A stretch of 64,000 bases of DNA from Collinsella sp. (GTDB lineage: Bacteria; Actinomycetota; Coriobacteriia; Coriobacteriales; Coriobacteriaceae): NCBI GenBank assembly GCA_019419525.1, contig DXZU01000006.1, positions 35,281 through 99,280 on the forward strand, written 5' to 3'. Position numbers and translations under genes: made by a program. The notes beneath the pieces are model-generated. The model was given only the letters and a program-made list of their open reading frames with translations. It did no database searches and was not told the DNA's origin. Shown in pieces: positions 52,255 to 60,366 of the stretch (position 1 is the first letter of the stretch; each line of letters begins with the position of its first letter).

Positions 52255-52482
52255 TTACTGCAACGTAAAGTAGGTACCGGTCTCATCGAACCGAGGCTTT
52301 GCGCCCTTTTTCTCAAAGAACTCGACGATGACGGCATGGGCCTCATCGAGCCTTTCCTTCTCGACCTCGAGCCAAAGCGACTGCGCCCCGCAGGCATCAG
52401 TCAGGTGCACGCGGCATGGCACGCCCGCGCGGAGGAGCTCGGTGTTGCAGTCGGCAACTTCGAACGGCGTCACGACCTTCAT
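52255..52482 (-). CDS. 75-residue his-operon protein of unknown function
   Basis: A small protein (MKVVTPFEVADCNTELLRAG...) containing one strand-helix-strand unit that resembles DUF2007-like signal-transducing domains in layout only. It overlaps hisI by 4 bp (ATGA) and precedes hisE by 15 bp, so it is co-translated with the pathway. No catalytic residues are evident; its two cysteines (C12, C23) are within a polar face. Confidence 0.7.
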   Translation of the reverse strand: MKVVTPFEVADCNTELLRAGVPCRVHLTDACGAQSLWLEVEKERLDEAHAVIVEFFEKKGAKPRFDETGTYFTLQ

Positions 52483-52820
52483 CGCGTTCCCCCTTCCACG
52501 CGCTTAAAGAAGCAGGTACGGTTGCCGGTATGGCAGGCCGGGCCGGGCGAGTCGACCTTGACCAGCAGCGTATCGTTATCGCAGTCGGCCCAGAGCTCGC
52601 GGACCTCCTGCATGTTGCCGCTCGTCGCGCCCTTGTTCCAGAGCTCCTGGCGGCTGCGGCTCCAAAACCACGTGGTGCCGGTCTTAAGCGTAAGCCCCAC
52701 CGACTCCTCGTTCATCCAAGCAACCATAAGCACCTCGCCGGTGTCATATTGCTGAACCACACAAGGAATCAGCCCGTGGGCGTCGTACTTAAGCTTTGAA
52801 GGGTCCGTTATCTCTTCCAT
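52479..52820 (-). CDS. hisI: Phosphoribosyl-AMP cyclohydrolase
   Basis: A 113-residue enzyme opening the purine ring of PR-AMP. LIPCVVQQYDTGEVLMVAWM, then TTWFWSRSRQELWNKGATSGN and the zinc-binding DCDNDTLLVKVDSPGPACHTGNRTCFF region are typical. The start at 52820 has GGGGAGAG upstream; the longer frame upstream runs through the structured repeat and is non-coding. It is separated from hisF by that repeat, about 140 bp. Confidence 0.96.
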   Translation of the reverse strand: MEEITDPSKLKYDAHGLIPCVVQQYDTGEVLMVAWMNEESVGLTLKTGTTWFWSRSRQELWNKGATSGNMQEVRELWADCDNDTLLVKVDSPGPACHTGNRTCFFKRVEGGTR

Positions 52821-52845
52821 TTCTCTCCCCAAATTCAAACTTCGC

Positions 52846-52963
52846 AGGTCGGCGAGGGTTGTCCAGGTGTCCGAGATTCCGAGCGACAAGCCCGCCGACG
52901 CGTACTTAAGTACGCGAGGAGGGTTGGAGCCGGAAGGTCGGGTGCCTGGGCAAGCCGCAGCGC
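52846..52963 (-). repeat. Structured repeat element, copy B, after hisF
   Basis: End blocks AGGTCGGCGAGGGTTG (52846-52861) and TGGGCAAGCCGCAGCGC (52947-52963) are identical to copy A at 10874-10989. The apex is GCGTAC-TTAA-GTACGC. Inner stems differ from copy A but stay paired (TTCCG/CGGAA in place of TTGCCG/CGGCAA). It starts at the hisF stop codon and lies between hisF and hisI in the operon. Confidence 0.8.
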
Positions 52964-53745
52964 TAGAAGTCCAACCTGACAGGGATGCCTTGAGAGGCCA
53001 TATACTCTTTGACTTCGCGAATGCTGAAGGTTCCAAAGTGAAAGACGCTTGCTGCCAGCACGGCATCCGCCTCGCCCTCGATCACGCCCTCGGCAAAATG
53101 CTCGAGCGTGCCCACGCCGCCGCTCGCGATGACGGGGATTGGCACCGCGCGCGCCACGGCGCGGGTGAGCGCCAGGTCAAAGCCAGCCTTGGTGCCGTCG
53201 CGATCCATACTGGTCAGCAGAATCTCGCCGGCGCCGCGACGAGCCGCCTCCTCGGCCCATGCCACTGCATCGATACCCGTGGCGTTGCGGCCTCCTGCGG
53301 TAAAAACCTCCCACTTGTCGGCATCCGGCTGCCCAGGCAGGCCGACGCGCTTGGCATCGATCGCCACGACCACGGCCTGGCTGCCAAACGCCGCGGCAGC
53401 TTGGCTGATCAGCGACGGGTCACGCACGGCGGCAGAGTTGAGCGATACCTTGTCGGCACCGGCCGCCACCATGGTTCGCATGCCCGCCAGGTCGCGGAAA
53501 CCGCCGCCCACGGTATAGGGAATAGCGAGCTCCTCGGCCGCGTGCGCCGCCATCTCGATGGTCGTCGCGCGGTTGTCGCTCGTAGCGGTAATGTCCAGGA
53601 AGACGACCTCGTCTGCACCCTCGCGGTCGTAGGCACGGGCAAGCTCCACCGGATCGCCCGCATCGCGCAGGCTCACAAAGTTGACGCCCTTGACCACACG
53701 GCCGTCCTTGACGTCTAGACAGGGAATCACGCGCTTGGTAAGCAT
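52963..53745 (-). CDS. hisF: Imidazole glycerol phosphate synthase, cyclase subunit
   Basis: A 260-residue TIM barrel. The catalytic aspartates are D11 (RVIPCLDVKDGRVVKG) and D131-region (VVAIDAKR); phosphate loops VGGGFRDL and ASGGVGTLEHF are present. It uses ammonia channelled from HisH. Four bases separate it from hisA, and the structured repeat follows it. Confidence 0.97.
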   Translation of the reverse strand: MLTKRVIPCLDVKDGRVVKGVNFVSLRDAGDPVELARAYDREGADEVVFLDITATSDNRATTIEMAAHAAEELAIPYTVGGGFRDLAGMRTMVAAGADKVSLNSAAVRDPSLISQAAAAFGSQAVVVAIDAKRVGLPGQPDADKWEVFTAGGRNATGIDAVAWAEEAARRGAGEILLTSMDRDGTKAGFDLALTRAVARAVPIPVIASGGVGTLEHFAEGVIEGEADAVLAASVFHFGTFSIREVKEYMASQGIPVRLDF

Positions 53746-53748
53746 GGG

Positions 53749-54492
53749 CTACTCCTCCCCTCGGGCGGCGGCCAACGCCTGTACCAGCGTAAAGTTGCCC
53801 TCGTAGAGCGCACGGCCGGTGATGGCACCTTCAATCGCGCCCTCGCCCACCGCGGCGAGCGCGCGGATGTCGTCGAGCGTCGAGATGCCGCCCGAAGCCA
53901 CGACAGGAAATCCCGCGACCTCGGCCACATGGCGATACGCCGCCACATCGATGCCCGTCTGCATGCCATCGCGCGCGATGTCGGTATACACCAGATGCTT
54001 AAAGCCCAGCTCGGAAAGCTGCGCCACGGCATCGTCGAGCGCCACGCCCGCGCCGTCGCGCCAGCCATTCACCTTGACCTGACCGTCGCGCGCGGCAATA
54101 TCTGCCACCAACAGCTCGCCAAAGCCTTGGGCTGCCACCTCGGCAAAACCCGGCTCAGTCACCAGCACGGTGCCCAGTGCGATGCGGCGTGCACCGTAGC
54201 CGGCCAGCTCGTCGATGCGCGCGAGCGAGCGGACACCGCCGCCCACGTCCACGGACAGGCCGTCGACGCCGCAGATAGCCTTAATCGCCGCCGAGTTGGC
54301 AGCGCACGCGTCCTCGTCCTCGCCAAAGGCAGCGGACAGGTCGACGACATGCACCCAGTTCGCGCCCTGCTCGGCAAACGAGCGGGCGACGGCGACGGGG
54401 TCGTCGGAATATACCTTGCAGCGGCTGCGGTCGCCGCGCTCCAGGCGCACGACCTTGCCGCCGATCAGATCGATTGCGGGAAACAGGATCAT
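53749..54492 (-). CDS. hisA: ProFAR isomerase
   Basis: A 247-residue TIM barrel homologous to HisF. FPAIDLIGGKVVRL (4-17) carries the first catalytic Asp, VYTDIARDGMQTG the second; phosphate loops VGGGVRS and ASGGIST are present. It overlaps hisH by 4 bp. Confidence 0.97.
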   Translation of the reverse strand: MILFPAIDLIGGKVVRLERGDRSRCKVYSDDPVAVARSFAEQGANWVHVVDLSAAFGEDEDACAANSAAIKAICGVDGLSVDVGGGVRSLARIDELAGYGARRIALGTVLVTEPGFAEVAAQGFGELLVADIAARDGQVKVNGWRDGAGVALDDAVAQLSELGFKHLVYTDIARDGMQTGIDVAAYRHVAEVAGFPVVASGGISTLDDIRALAAVGEGAIEGAITGRALYEGNFTLVQALAAARGEE

Positions 54493-55190
54493 CGGCCGGC
54501 CTCCTCGACGATGTTGACGAAGTTCTTAAGGATGCGCTGCCCCAGCGCCGAGGATTTCTCGGGATGGAACTGGCAACCCCACACGTTGCCGTGGCGCACA
54601 ATGCACGGGAAGCTCCGCGTATAGTGCGTGCGAGCCAAGACGTCGGCGGCATCGGCATCGTCTGCCACCGCGTAGCTGTGGGTGAAGTACATGTTGGCAC
54701 CCTCGGCAAAACCGGCGAGCAGCGGGTCGGCCGCACCGGCGGGCGTCATGTGCACCTGGTCCCAGCCCACGTGCGGCACCTTCAGGCGACTCGACTCCAA
54801 GCGCATGCACGAGCCGTGCATAATGCCTAGGCCATCGACCCAGGGGCCGCCGGCCTGCTCGGGGTCGCTGCCGTCCGCAGCCGCACCCTCGTCCGTAGGC
54901 GCGCCCTCGTTGCCGCGCTCAAAAAATAGCTGAAGGCCCAGGCAGATGCCGAGCAGCGGATTTCCGGCGGCAACGGCGTCGAGCACGGCCGCTTCCTCGC
55001 CGCTCTGGCGCATAAAGGCGATCGCGTCATAGAACGCGCCCACGCCCGGGATGACCAAGCCGTCGGCGTTGCGGATCTGCTCCGGATCGTCCGACGTGCA
55101 GGCAGCGGCGCCGGTGCGCGCAAGCCCGCGCACGACGCTCGATAGATTGCCCTTGTGATAGTCGACCACCACGATCTTCGGTTCGCCCAC
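54489..55190 (-). CDS. hisH: Imidazole glycerol phosphate synthase, glutaminase subunit
   Basis: A 233-residue class I glutamine amidotransferase. The nucleophile Cys lies in LLGICLGLQLFFE; HPEKSS near the C-terminus gives the catalytic His/Glu. A variable insertion (GAPTDEGAAADGSDPEQ) follows the nucleophile helix. The start is GTG 55190 with AAGGAGG 5 nt upstream; the upstream ATG at 55238 would overlap hisB and lacks a site. Confidence 0.95.
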   Translation of the reverse strand: MGEPKIVVVDYHKGNLSSVVRGLARTGAAACTSDDPEQIRNADGLVIPGVGAFYDAIAFMRQSGEEAAVLDAVAAGNPLLGICLGLQLFFERGNEGAPTDEGAAADGSDPEQAGGPWVDGLGIMHGSCMRLESSRLKVPHVGWDQVHMTPAGAADPLLAGFAEGANMYFTHSYAVADDADAADVLARTHYTRSFPCIVRHGNVWGCQFHPEKSSALGQRILKNFVNIVEEAGR

Positions 55191-55213
55191 GCGATCCTCC
55201 TTTTTCCCATTCA

Positions 55214-55236
55214 GACCTGCCAAAAAGGGACAGGTC
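55214..55236 (-). repeat. Small hairpin with CCAAAAAGGGA loop between hisB and hisH
   Basis: GACCTG (55214-55219) and CAGGTC (55231-55236) close the loop found also at 631-653. It overlaps the hisB stop and lies 24 nt before the hisH start. Confidence 0.65.
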
Positions 55237-55822
55237 ACAGTGAGCCCTTGGTGCTGGGGATTCCCTGCACGCGGGGATCCAGCTCGCAGGCGTGGCGCAT
55301 CGTGCGGCCCACAGCCTTAAAGGCGGCCTCGATAATGTGGTGCGAGTTGCCGCCCGTCAGCTCGCGCACGTGCAGCGTGAGCTTGGCGTCACGCGCGAAG
55401 GCATAGAAGAACTCGACGGCCAGCTCGGTATCGAAGCTACCCACGCGCTCGGTCGGCACGGGCAGCTCGCAATAGGCCTGGCCGCGACCCGAGATGTCCA
55501 CGGCGGCCATCACGAGCGTCTCGTCCATGGCGATCGCCGCGTCGGCAAAACGCGTAATGCCCGCCTTGTCGCCCAGCGCCTGGCAAAACGCCTCGCCCAA
55601 CACGATGCCCGTGTCCTCGACGGTGTGATGCGCATCGACCTCGACGTCGCCCACTGCGTGCACCGTCAGATCGAACAGACCATGGCGGCCAAAAGCGTTG
55701 AGCATGTGGTCGAAAAACGGCACGCCGGTCGAGATATCGCACGCACCGGTTCCATCCAGGTCGAGCTTGACGACAATGTCGGTCTCCCCCGTCTTGCGGG
55801 CCACCTCGGCATAACGGTCCAT
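55235..55822 (-). CDS. hisB: Imidazoleglycerol-phosphate dehydratase
   Basis: A 195-residue monofunctional HisB, with no phosphatase domain. The metal-binding repeats FFDHMLNAFGRHG, DAHHTVEDTGIVLG, and later GGNSHHIIEAAFKA are intact. It begins one base after the hisC stop (TAGATG). Confidence 0.97.
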   Translation of the reverse strand: MDRYAEVARKTGETDIVVKLDLDGTGACDISTGVPFFDHMLNAFGRHGLFDLTVHAVGDVEVDAHHTVEDTGIVLGEAFCQALGDKAGITRFADAAIAMDETLVMAAVDISGRGQAYCELPVPTERVGSFDTELAVEFFYAFARDAKLTLHVRELTGGNSHHIIEAAFKAVGRTMRHACELDPRVQGIPSTKGSL

Positions 55823-56938
55823 CTACATCTCCTCCTTCACCAGCGCGGCAAACGCAGCCAGCACCTCGTCGTTTTCCTGCGGGGTGCCTACGGTAATGCG
55901 CAGACAGTCCGCAAGCCCCGGCGCGTAGCTAAAGTCGCGCACCAAAATCGAATACTCGTCGCGCAGACGCTCGCGCACGCGCGAAGCATGCGGCGTGCGC
56001 ACGAGCGCAAAGTTCGCCGCGCTCGGCCACACCTCCACGGGCAGGCCCCCGGCAGCCATGGCGCGCAGGGCACACAGCTCGCGCTCGCGCTCGGATGCGA
56101 CCTGTGCCACCACGGGCGCATACGCATCGCGGGCGCGCACGCAGACAAGTGCCGCGGCCTGGCTCAGCACATTGACCGAATAGATCTGGCGAATCGCCGC
56201 GAACACGTCGATGACCTCGGGCGCCGCGATCACGTAGCCCAGACGCGTACCGGCAGCGCCAAACGCCTTGGACAGCGTATGCAGAATCACCAGGTTGGGA
56301 TGCTCGGCGATAAGCCCTTGCGCCGTGGTGGCCGTGCCAAACGAATCGTCGGCAAACTCCACGTAGGCCTCGTCGACCATCACCATGCCGGGGCACGCAT
56401 CGCATAGGGCCGCGACAAAGTCGAGCGGCGCCACGTCGCCCGTGGGATTGTTGGGCGAGGTCACGATTGCTAGATCGCACTCGGGCGCCGACGCAAGTAC
56501 GGCAGTCTGGTCGAGCTCAAAGGTCGCCGGATCGCGCCACACGTCGCGCACCTCGGTCTGGCACAGCGATGCAAAGAACGCATACTCGCTAAAGCACGGC
56601 GGGCAGTTGAGCAGGGTCCGCCCCGCGCCGCCAAACGCCAGCAGGTAGTTGTAGAGCAGCTCGTCGCCGCCGTTTCCCACGCAGATGTTCTCACGCGTCA
56701 CGCCATGCCAACCGGCCAGCTCGTCGCGCAGGTCGTTAGACATGGGATCGGGGTAGCGGTTGAGTGGCGTGGCGGACAGCGCTGCATCGACCGCCTCGCG
56801 CACGCCGGCCGGCACGGGATAGGTGTTCTCGTTGGCCGAAAGGTTGATGCGCGTGGACGTAAAGTTGGGATCATAGGGCTCAATACCAGCCAGATAGGGC
56901 TGGACGAGCTCCTTCATGCGAGGCGCCAGCTCGGCCAT
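55823..56938 (-). CDS. hisC: Histidinol-phosphate aminotransferase
   Basis: A 371-residue fold-type I PLP enzyme. LSANENTYPVP (N-terminal), NPTGDVAP and the PLP-lysine region LHTLSKAFGAAGTRLGY are present. ATG 56938 has GGAGG 6 nt upstream, formed by the end of hisD. It converts imidazole acetol phosphate to histidinol phosphate. Confidence 0.96.
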   Translation of the reverse strand: MAELAPRMKELVQPYLAGIEPYDPNFTSTRINLSANENTYPVPAGVREAVDAALSATPLNRYPDPMSNDLRDELAGWHGVTRENICVGNGGDELLYNYLLAFGGAGRTLLNCPPCFSEYAFFASLCQTEVRDVWRDPATFELDQTAVLASAPECDLAIVTSPNNPTGDVAPLDFVAALCDACPGMVMVDEAYVEFADDSFGTATTAQGLIAEHPNLVILHTLSKAFGAAGTRLGYVIAAPEVIDVFAAIRQIYSVNVLSQAAALVCVRARDAYAPVVAQVASERERELCALRAMAAGGLPVEVWPSAANFALVRTPHASRVRERLRDEYSILVRDFSYAPGLADCLRITVGTPQENDEVLAAFAALVKEEM

Positions 56939-56939
56939 A

Positions 56940-58376
56940 TTAGGCCTCCCCGCCGGTCGCGACGGCGCCATCCGCGCCCGCGGCCGCCAGGGCCACGCCC
57001 TCGGCAACCGTCGCCACGGCATCGCCCGGCCAGGCGACCTTGGTCAGGTCGGCCGCGGCCAGCGACTCGGCACTCACGGAATCCTCGCCCTGCTCCAGCA
57101 TGCGGCGACGCAGCGCGGCGGAAAGAGCGTGCGCCCACAGGCCCTCGGCCTCGGCCAGGCGCTGCGTAGCGGGAGCGTCGAAGAGCAGACCCTCGGGCGT
57201 ATAGCAGATAACGCTCGAGCGCTTGACGAACTCTTCGACCGAAAGCGGGTTGGAGAACATGGCCGTACCGCCAGTCGGCAGCGTGTGGTTGGGACCGGCA
57301 ACGTAATCGCCGAGCGGCTCGGAGCTCCAGGCGCCCACAAAGATGGCGCCGGCGTTGCGAATGCCGCCGAGCAGGCCCATCGCATCCTTACAGTGCAGCT
57401 CCAGGTGCTCGGGCGCCACGGTGTTCACGGCCTCGACGGCGGCAGCCATGTCGGCGGCCACCACGATGGTGCCCTCGTTGTCGAGCGAGGCACGCGTGAT
57501 CTCGGCGCGCGGCGACTGCGCCACCAGAATGTCGATACCCGCCTCGACCTCGCGCGCAAACTGCTCATCGCAGGTCACCAGATAGCAGGCTGCCAGCGGG
57601 TCGTGCTCGGCCTGGGCCATCAGGTCGGCCGCGACCACCATGGGCTTGGCCATGGCATCGGCCAGCACGCAGACCTCGGAGGGGCCGGCGACCATGTCGA
57701 TGCCCACATCGCCCGAGACAATCTGCTTGGCCGCGGCGACAAAAGCGTTGCCCGGTCCGGTAATCTTATCCACGCGCGGAATGGTCTCGGTACCGTATGC
57801 CAGCGCGGCTACGGCCTGGGCGCCACCCACCATATAGATCTCGTCCACGCCGCCAAGCTTTGCCGCGGCGAGCGTATAGGGGCTGATCAGGCCGTCCTTT
57901 TGCGGCGGGGTCACCATGACCACGCGCTTGACGCCGGCAACCTTGGCGGGGATGGCGTTCATGAGCACCGTGGAGGGATACTGCGCGCGACCGCCCGGTA
58001 CGTAGATACCGGCCGCGGCAAGCGGGGTCACCTTAACGCCGAGCATCGTGCCGTCCAGGCGCGTGGTAAACCAACTCTGCTCGACCTCGCGCTGGTGGAA
58101 CTCGCGAATCTGACGCGCGGCCTTCTCGAGCGCGGCGACAAAGGCCGGGTCGAGGCCTTCGAGCGCGGCATCGATCTGCTCTTGCGGCAGGTGGAAGCTC
58201 TGCAGCTCAACGCCGTCAAAACGCTGGCAGTAATCGCGCACCGCGGCATCGCCGTTGGTGCGCACGTTGGCCACGATATCGCGGGCGGCGTCGACGATGT
58301 TTTGCGGCAGCACGCCCTTGCGGTTGAGCTGGTTGGTAACGAGGCGCTCACCGGGAGCAAGCTTGATGGTCTTCAT
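56940..58376 (-). CDS. hisD: Histidinol dehydrogenase
   Basis: A 478-residue zinc enzyme that oxidises histidinol to histidine in two steps. IYVPGGRAQYPSTVLMN, ITGPGNAFVAAAKQIVSG, IDMVAGPSEVCVLAD, then AAWSSEPLGDYVAGPNHTLPT-type sequence with the catalytic HT pair are present. The last 40 residues (ALAAAGADGAVATGG) are an Ala-rich extension beyond the usual 430. Confidence 0.97.
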   Translation of the reverse strand: MKTIKLAPGERLVTNQLNRKGVLPQNIVDAARDIVANVRTNGDAAVRDYCQRFDGVELQSFHLPQEQIDAALEGLDPAFVAALEKAARQIREFHQREVEQSWFTTRLDGTMLGVKVTPLAAAGIYVPGGRAQYPSTVLMNAIPAKVAGVKRVVMVTPPQKDGLISPYTLAAAKLGGVDEIYMVGGAQAVAALAYGTETIPRVDKITGPGNAFVAAAKQIVSGDVGIDMVAGPSEVCVLADAMAKPMVVAADLMAQAEHDPLAACYLVTCDEQFAREVEAGIDILVAQSPRAEITRASLDNEGTIVVAADMAAAVEAVNTVAPEHLELHCKDAMGLLGGIRNAGAIFVGAWSSEPLGDYVAGPNHTLPTGGTAMFSNPLSVEEFVKRSSVICYTPEGLLFDAPATQRLAEAEGLWAHALSAALRRRMLEQGEDSVSAESLAAADLTKVAWPGDAVATVAEGVALAAAGADGAVATGGEA

Positions 58377-58481
58377 ATCGGTATCCCCTATCGGTCGAGG
58401 TTGTCATCGAGAAACGAGAGACCGGGCGGCGGCGCCAATTGGCCTGCAGCCCGGACGTTGGGGCGCCCGTGCGTGCTCGCG

Positions 58482-60197
58482 CTATTGTACCGAGCCCGCG
58501 ACGGGCTCAAAATGCTTGTCCTTTACGGCCGCGGCCAGGCGATCGGCCAGGTTGCGCACGCGCGGATCCAGGCGCGCGGCACCCGGGTTGACAAAGAAGC
58601 GGGCCGTGCAGTCCATGATGCGGCCGGTGATGACCAGGTCGTTGTCGCGCAGGGTGGCACCCGTGGCGGTAATGTCCACGATGCGGTCGGTCATGCCGAC
58701 GATGGGCCCCAGCTCAATATTGCCGTGCAGCGAAACGATGTCGGCGCTCACGCCGCGCTCGGCATACCAGGCACTCGCGATGCGTGGGTACTTGGTTGCC
58801 ACGCGAAGCGACCCGCGGCGGGCATAGTTGCGCTCGGCCTGGCCGGTGTGCCATGCGGGCTCCGCCTCGATAAAGGTGCACAGGCCGTAGCCCAGATCGA
58901 CCAGCTGCAGCAGGTTGAGGTCGGCCTCGATGAGCGAGTCCCAGCCACAGATGCCGCAGTCGGCGCCGCCACAGCCCACAAAGGCGGGCGCGTCGCTGGG
59001 TCGCACGATGACAAACTCGATATCGCCGACCGCGCCCTCGCCGGCACGCGTGTCGCGGCCGCGCACGATCAGGTGACGGCCGGGATCGCGCAGCTCGGAG
59101 ACGTCCAAGCCCGCGGCCTCGAGCACGTCGAGCGTGTCGGCCTTGAGTGAACCCTTGGGCACGGCGATGCGCAGCGGACCCTCGGTGCCACGGCCCGCGG
59201 CGTGATCGCCGTCGGAGGCGGCGTCCTCGGCCGAAGTACGCGCGGCCTCCAGACGCTCGAGCGAAAAGGCGAAGCCCGCCGCCGGCACCTCGATGCCATC
59301 GCCAAATGCGCCGGTAAAGATGGAGTCGTAGCGTCCACCCGAACCGACCGGGTCAGGCAGGCCGCCGGCATAAGCCTTAAAGACCAGGCCTGTGTAGTAA
59401 TCAAACGAGTTCATGATGGAGAAGTCGAATGACAGCACCTGAGCATCCTCGGGGGCCAGGCCCTCGACCAGGGCGCGCAGCTCGCGTGTGAGCGGCGCGG
59501 CGATACCGGCGGCCCCCAGCAGGGCATCCACGCGGTCGAGCACCTCGGCACCGCCGTGCAGGCGCGGCAGCCCGCTAATGGCAGCCTTGACGGCATCGGA
59601 CTCGGCGCTTGCCGCCACGCGGGCATCAAGACCCACAAAGTCGTTGGCATGCACGCAGCGAAGGGCCTCGGCAGCCAGCTCGCGATCCTCGCACGCCGCG
59701 AGCAGTTCCTTAAAAGGACGAACGCTACCTGCGATAATGCGCGCATCGGGCAGCGCCAGCTTGCGCACGGCCTCGGCCACGAGCGAGACAATCTCGACAT
59801 CACCCGCGGTATCGCCCGCGCCGATAAGCTCAAAGCCCAGCTGCGTAAACTGACGCGAACCGCCGGCATTGCGCTGGCACTCGCGAACCACCGGCGCCTC
59901 GTAGCGCAGGCGCAGGGGCAGGTCGGCCGCGCACATGCGGGTCGAAACCAAGCGCACGATCGGCAGCGTGTTGTCGGGACGGACCACCAGCAGGCGACCA
60001 TCATCATCAAAGAGCTTAAACGGCGTGTCCGCAATGCGGCCGCCTTTCTCGAGCGAACCCTTGTCCTCGAGCAGCGGCGTCTCGACCGGCAGGTAATGAT
60101 GCTCCCTGAAGCAGCCCTTCACCGTACATGCGATCTCCTCGCGCGCCTGAGCCTCCTCGGGCAATATGTCCCGGAATCCCCACGGTGTGGCCGTCAT
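58482..60197 (-). CDS. hisZG: HisZ-HisG fusion: ATP phosphoribosyltransferase with its regulatory subunit
   Basis: A 571-residue protein joining two usually separate chains. Residues 1-325 are a HisRS-like HisZ (WGFRDILPEEAQ, RPDNTLPIVRL, GGRYDSIFTGAFG). After an acidic linker (about 325-340) the short-form catalytic HisG begins with LRIAVPKGSL and continues through FVIVRPSDAP, RVATKYPRIAS, and DITATGATLRDNDL. Short HisG needs HisZ for activity and feedback by histidine; here both are in fixed ratio. It is the first gene of the his operon, 105 bp before hisD. Confidence 0.93.
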   Translation of the reverse strand: MTATPWGFRDILPEEAQAREEIACTVKGCFREHHYLPVETPLLEDKGSLEKGGRIADTPFKLFDDDGRLLVVRPDNTLPIVRLVSTRMCAADLPLRLRYEAPVVRECQRNAGGSRQFTQLGFELIGAGDTAGDVEIVSLVAEAVRKLALPDARIIAGSVRPFKELLAACEDRELAAEALRCVHANDFVGLDARVAASAESDAVKAAISGLPRLHGGAEVLDRVDALLGAAGIAAPLTRELRALVEGLAPEDAQVLSFDFSIMNSFDYYTGLVFKAYAGGLPDPVGSGGRYDSIFTGAFGDGIEVPAAGFAFSLERLEAARTSAEDAASDGDHAAGRGTEGPLRIAVPKGSLKADTLDVLEAAGLDVSELRDPGRHLIVRGRDTRAGEGAVGDIEFVIVRPSDAPAFVGCGGADCGICGWDSLIEADLNLLQLVDLGYGLCTFIEAEPAWHTGQAERNYARRGSLRVATKYPRIASAWYAERGVSADIVSLHGNIELGPIVGMTDRIVDITATGATLRDNDLVITGRIMDCTARFFVNPGAARLDPRVRNLADRLAAAVKDKHFEPVAGSVQ

Positions 60198-60232
60198 CTG
60201 GTGAGCCTCCTCATGCTGCGGTTCATATAGAA

Positions 60233-60264
60233 CAGAAGACCGGCATAGCTCCGCCGGTCTTCTG
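60233..60264 (-). terminator. Hairpin in the his operon leader
   Basis: CAGAAGACCGGC (60233-60244) and GCCGGTCTTCTG (60253-60264) pair perfectly, 35 nt upstream of the hisZG start, with a weak T-rich tail. It could terminate the upstream PTS operon or attenuate his transcription. No histidine-codon leader peptide or T-box motif was found. Confidence 0.6.
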
Positions 60265-60366
60265 GGTACTTTAGCATACTAGAGTGTTTGCGGGGAGAAT
60301 CGTCTCCCTCGGCTCACAGCGTATTCATTTGGAAACATAGGGCAGATTGCCGCAGCCCAACCCCAC

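Noticed and set aside
56916..59150. 744-codon ORF antisense to hisD and hisZG
   Set aside because: Shadow of two certain histidine genes.
60198..60366. T-box or histidine leader peptide before hisZG
   Set aside because: No T-box motif and no run of His codons could be found on either strand.
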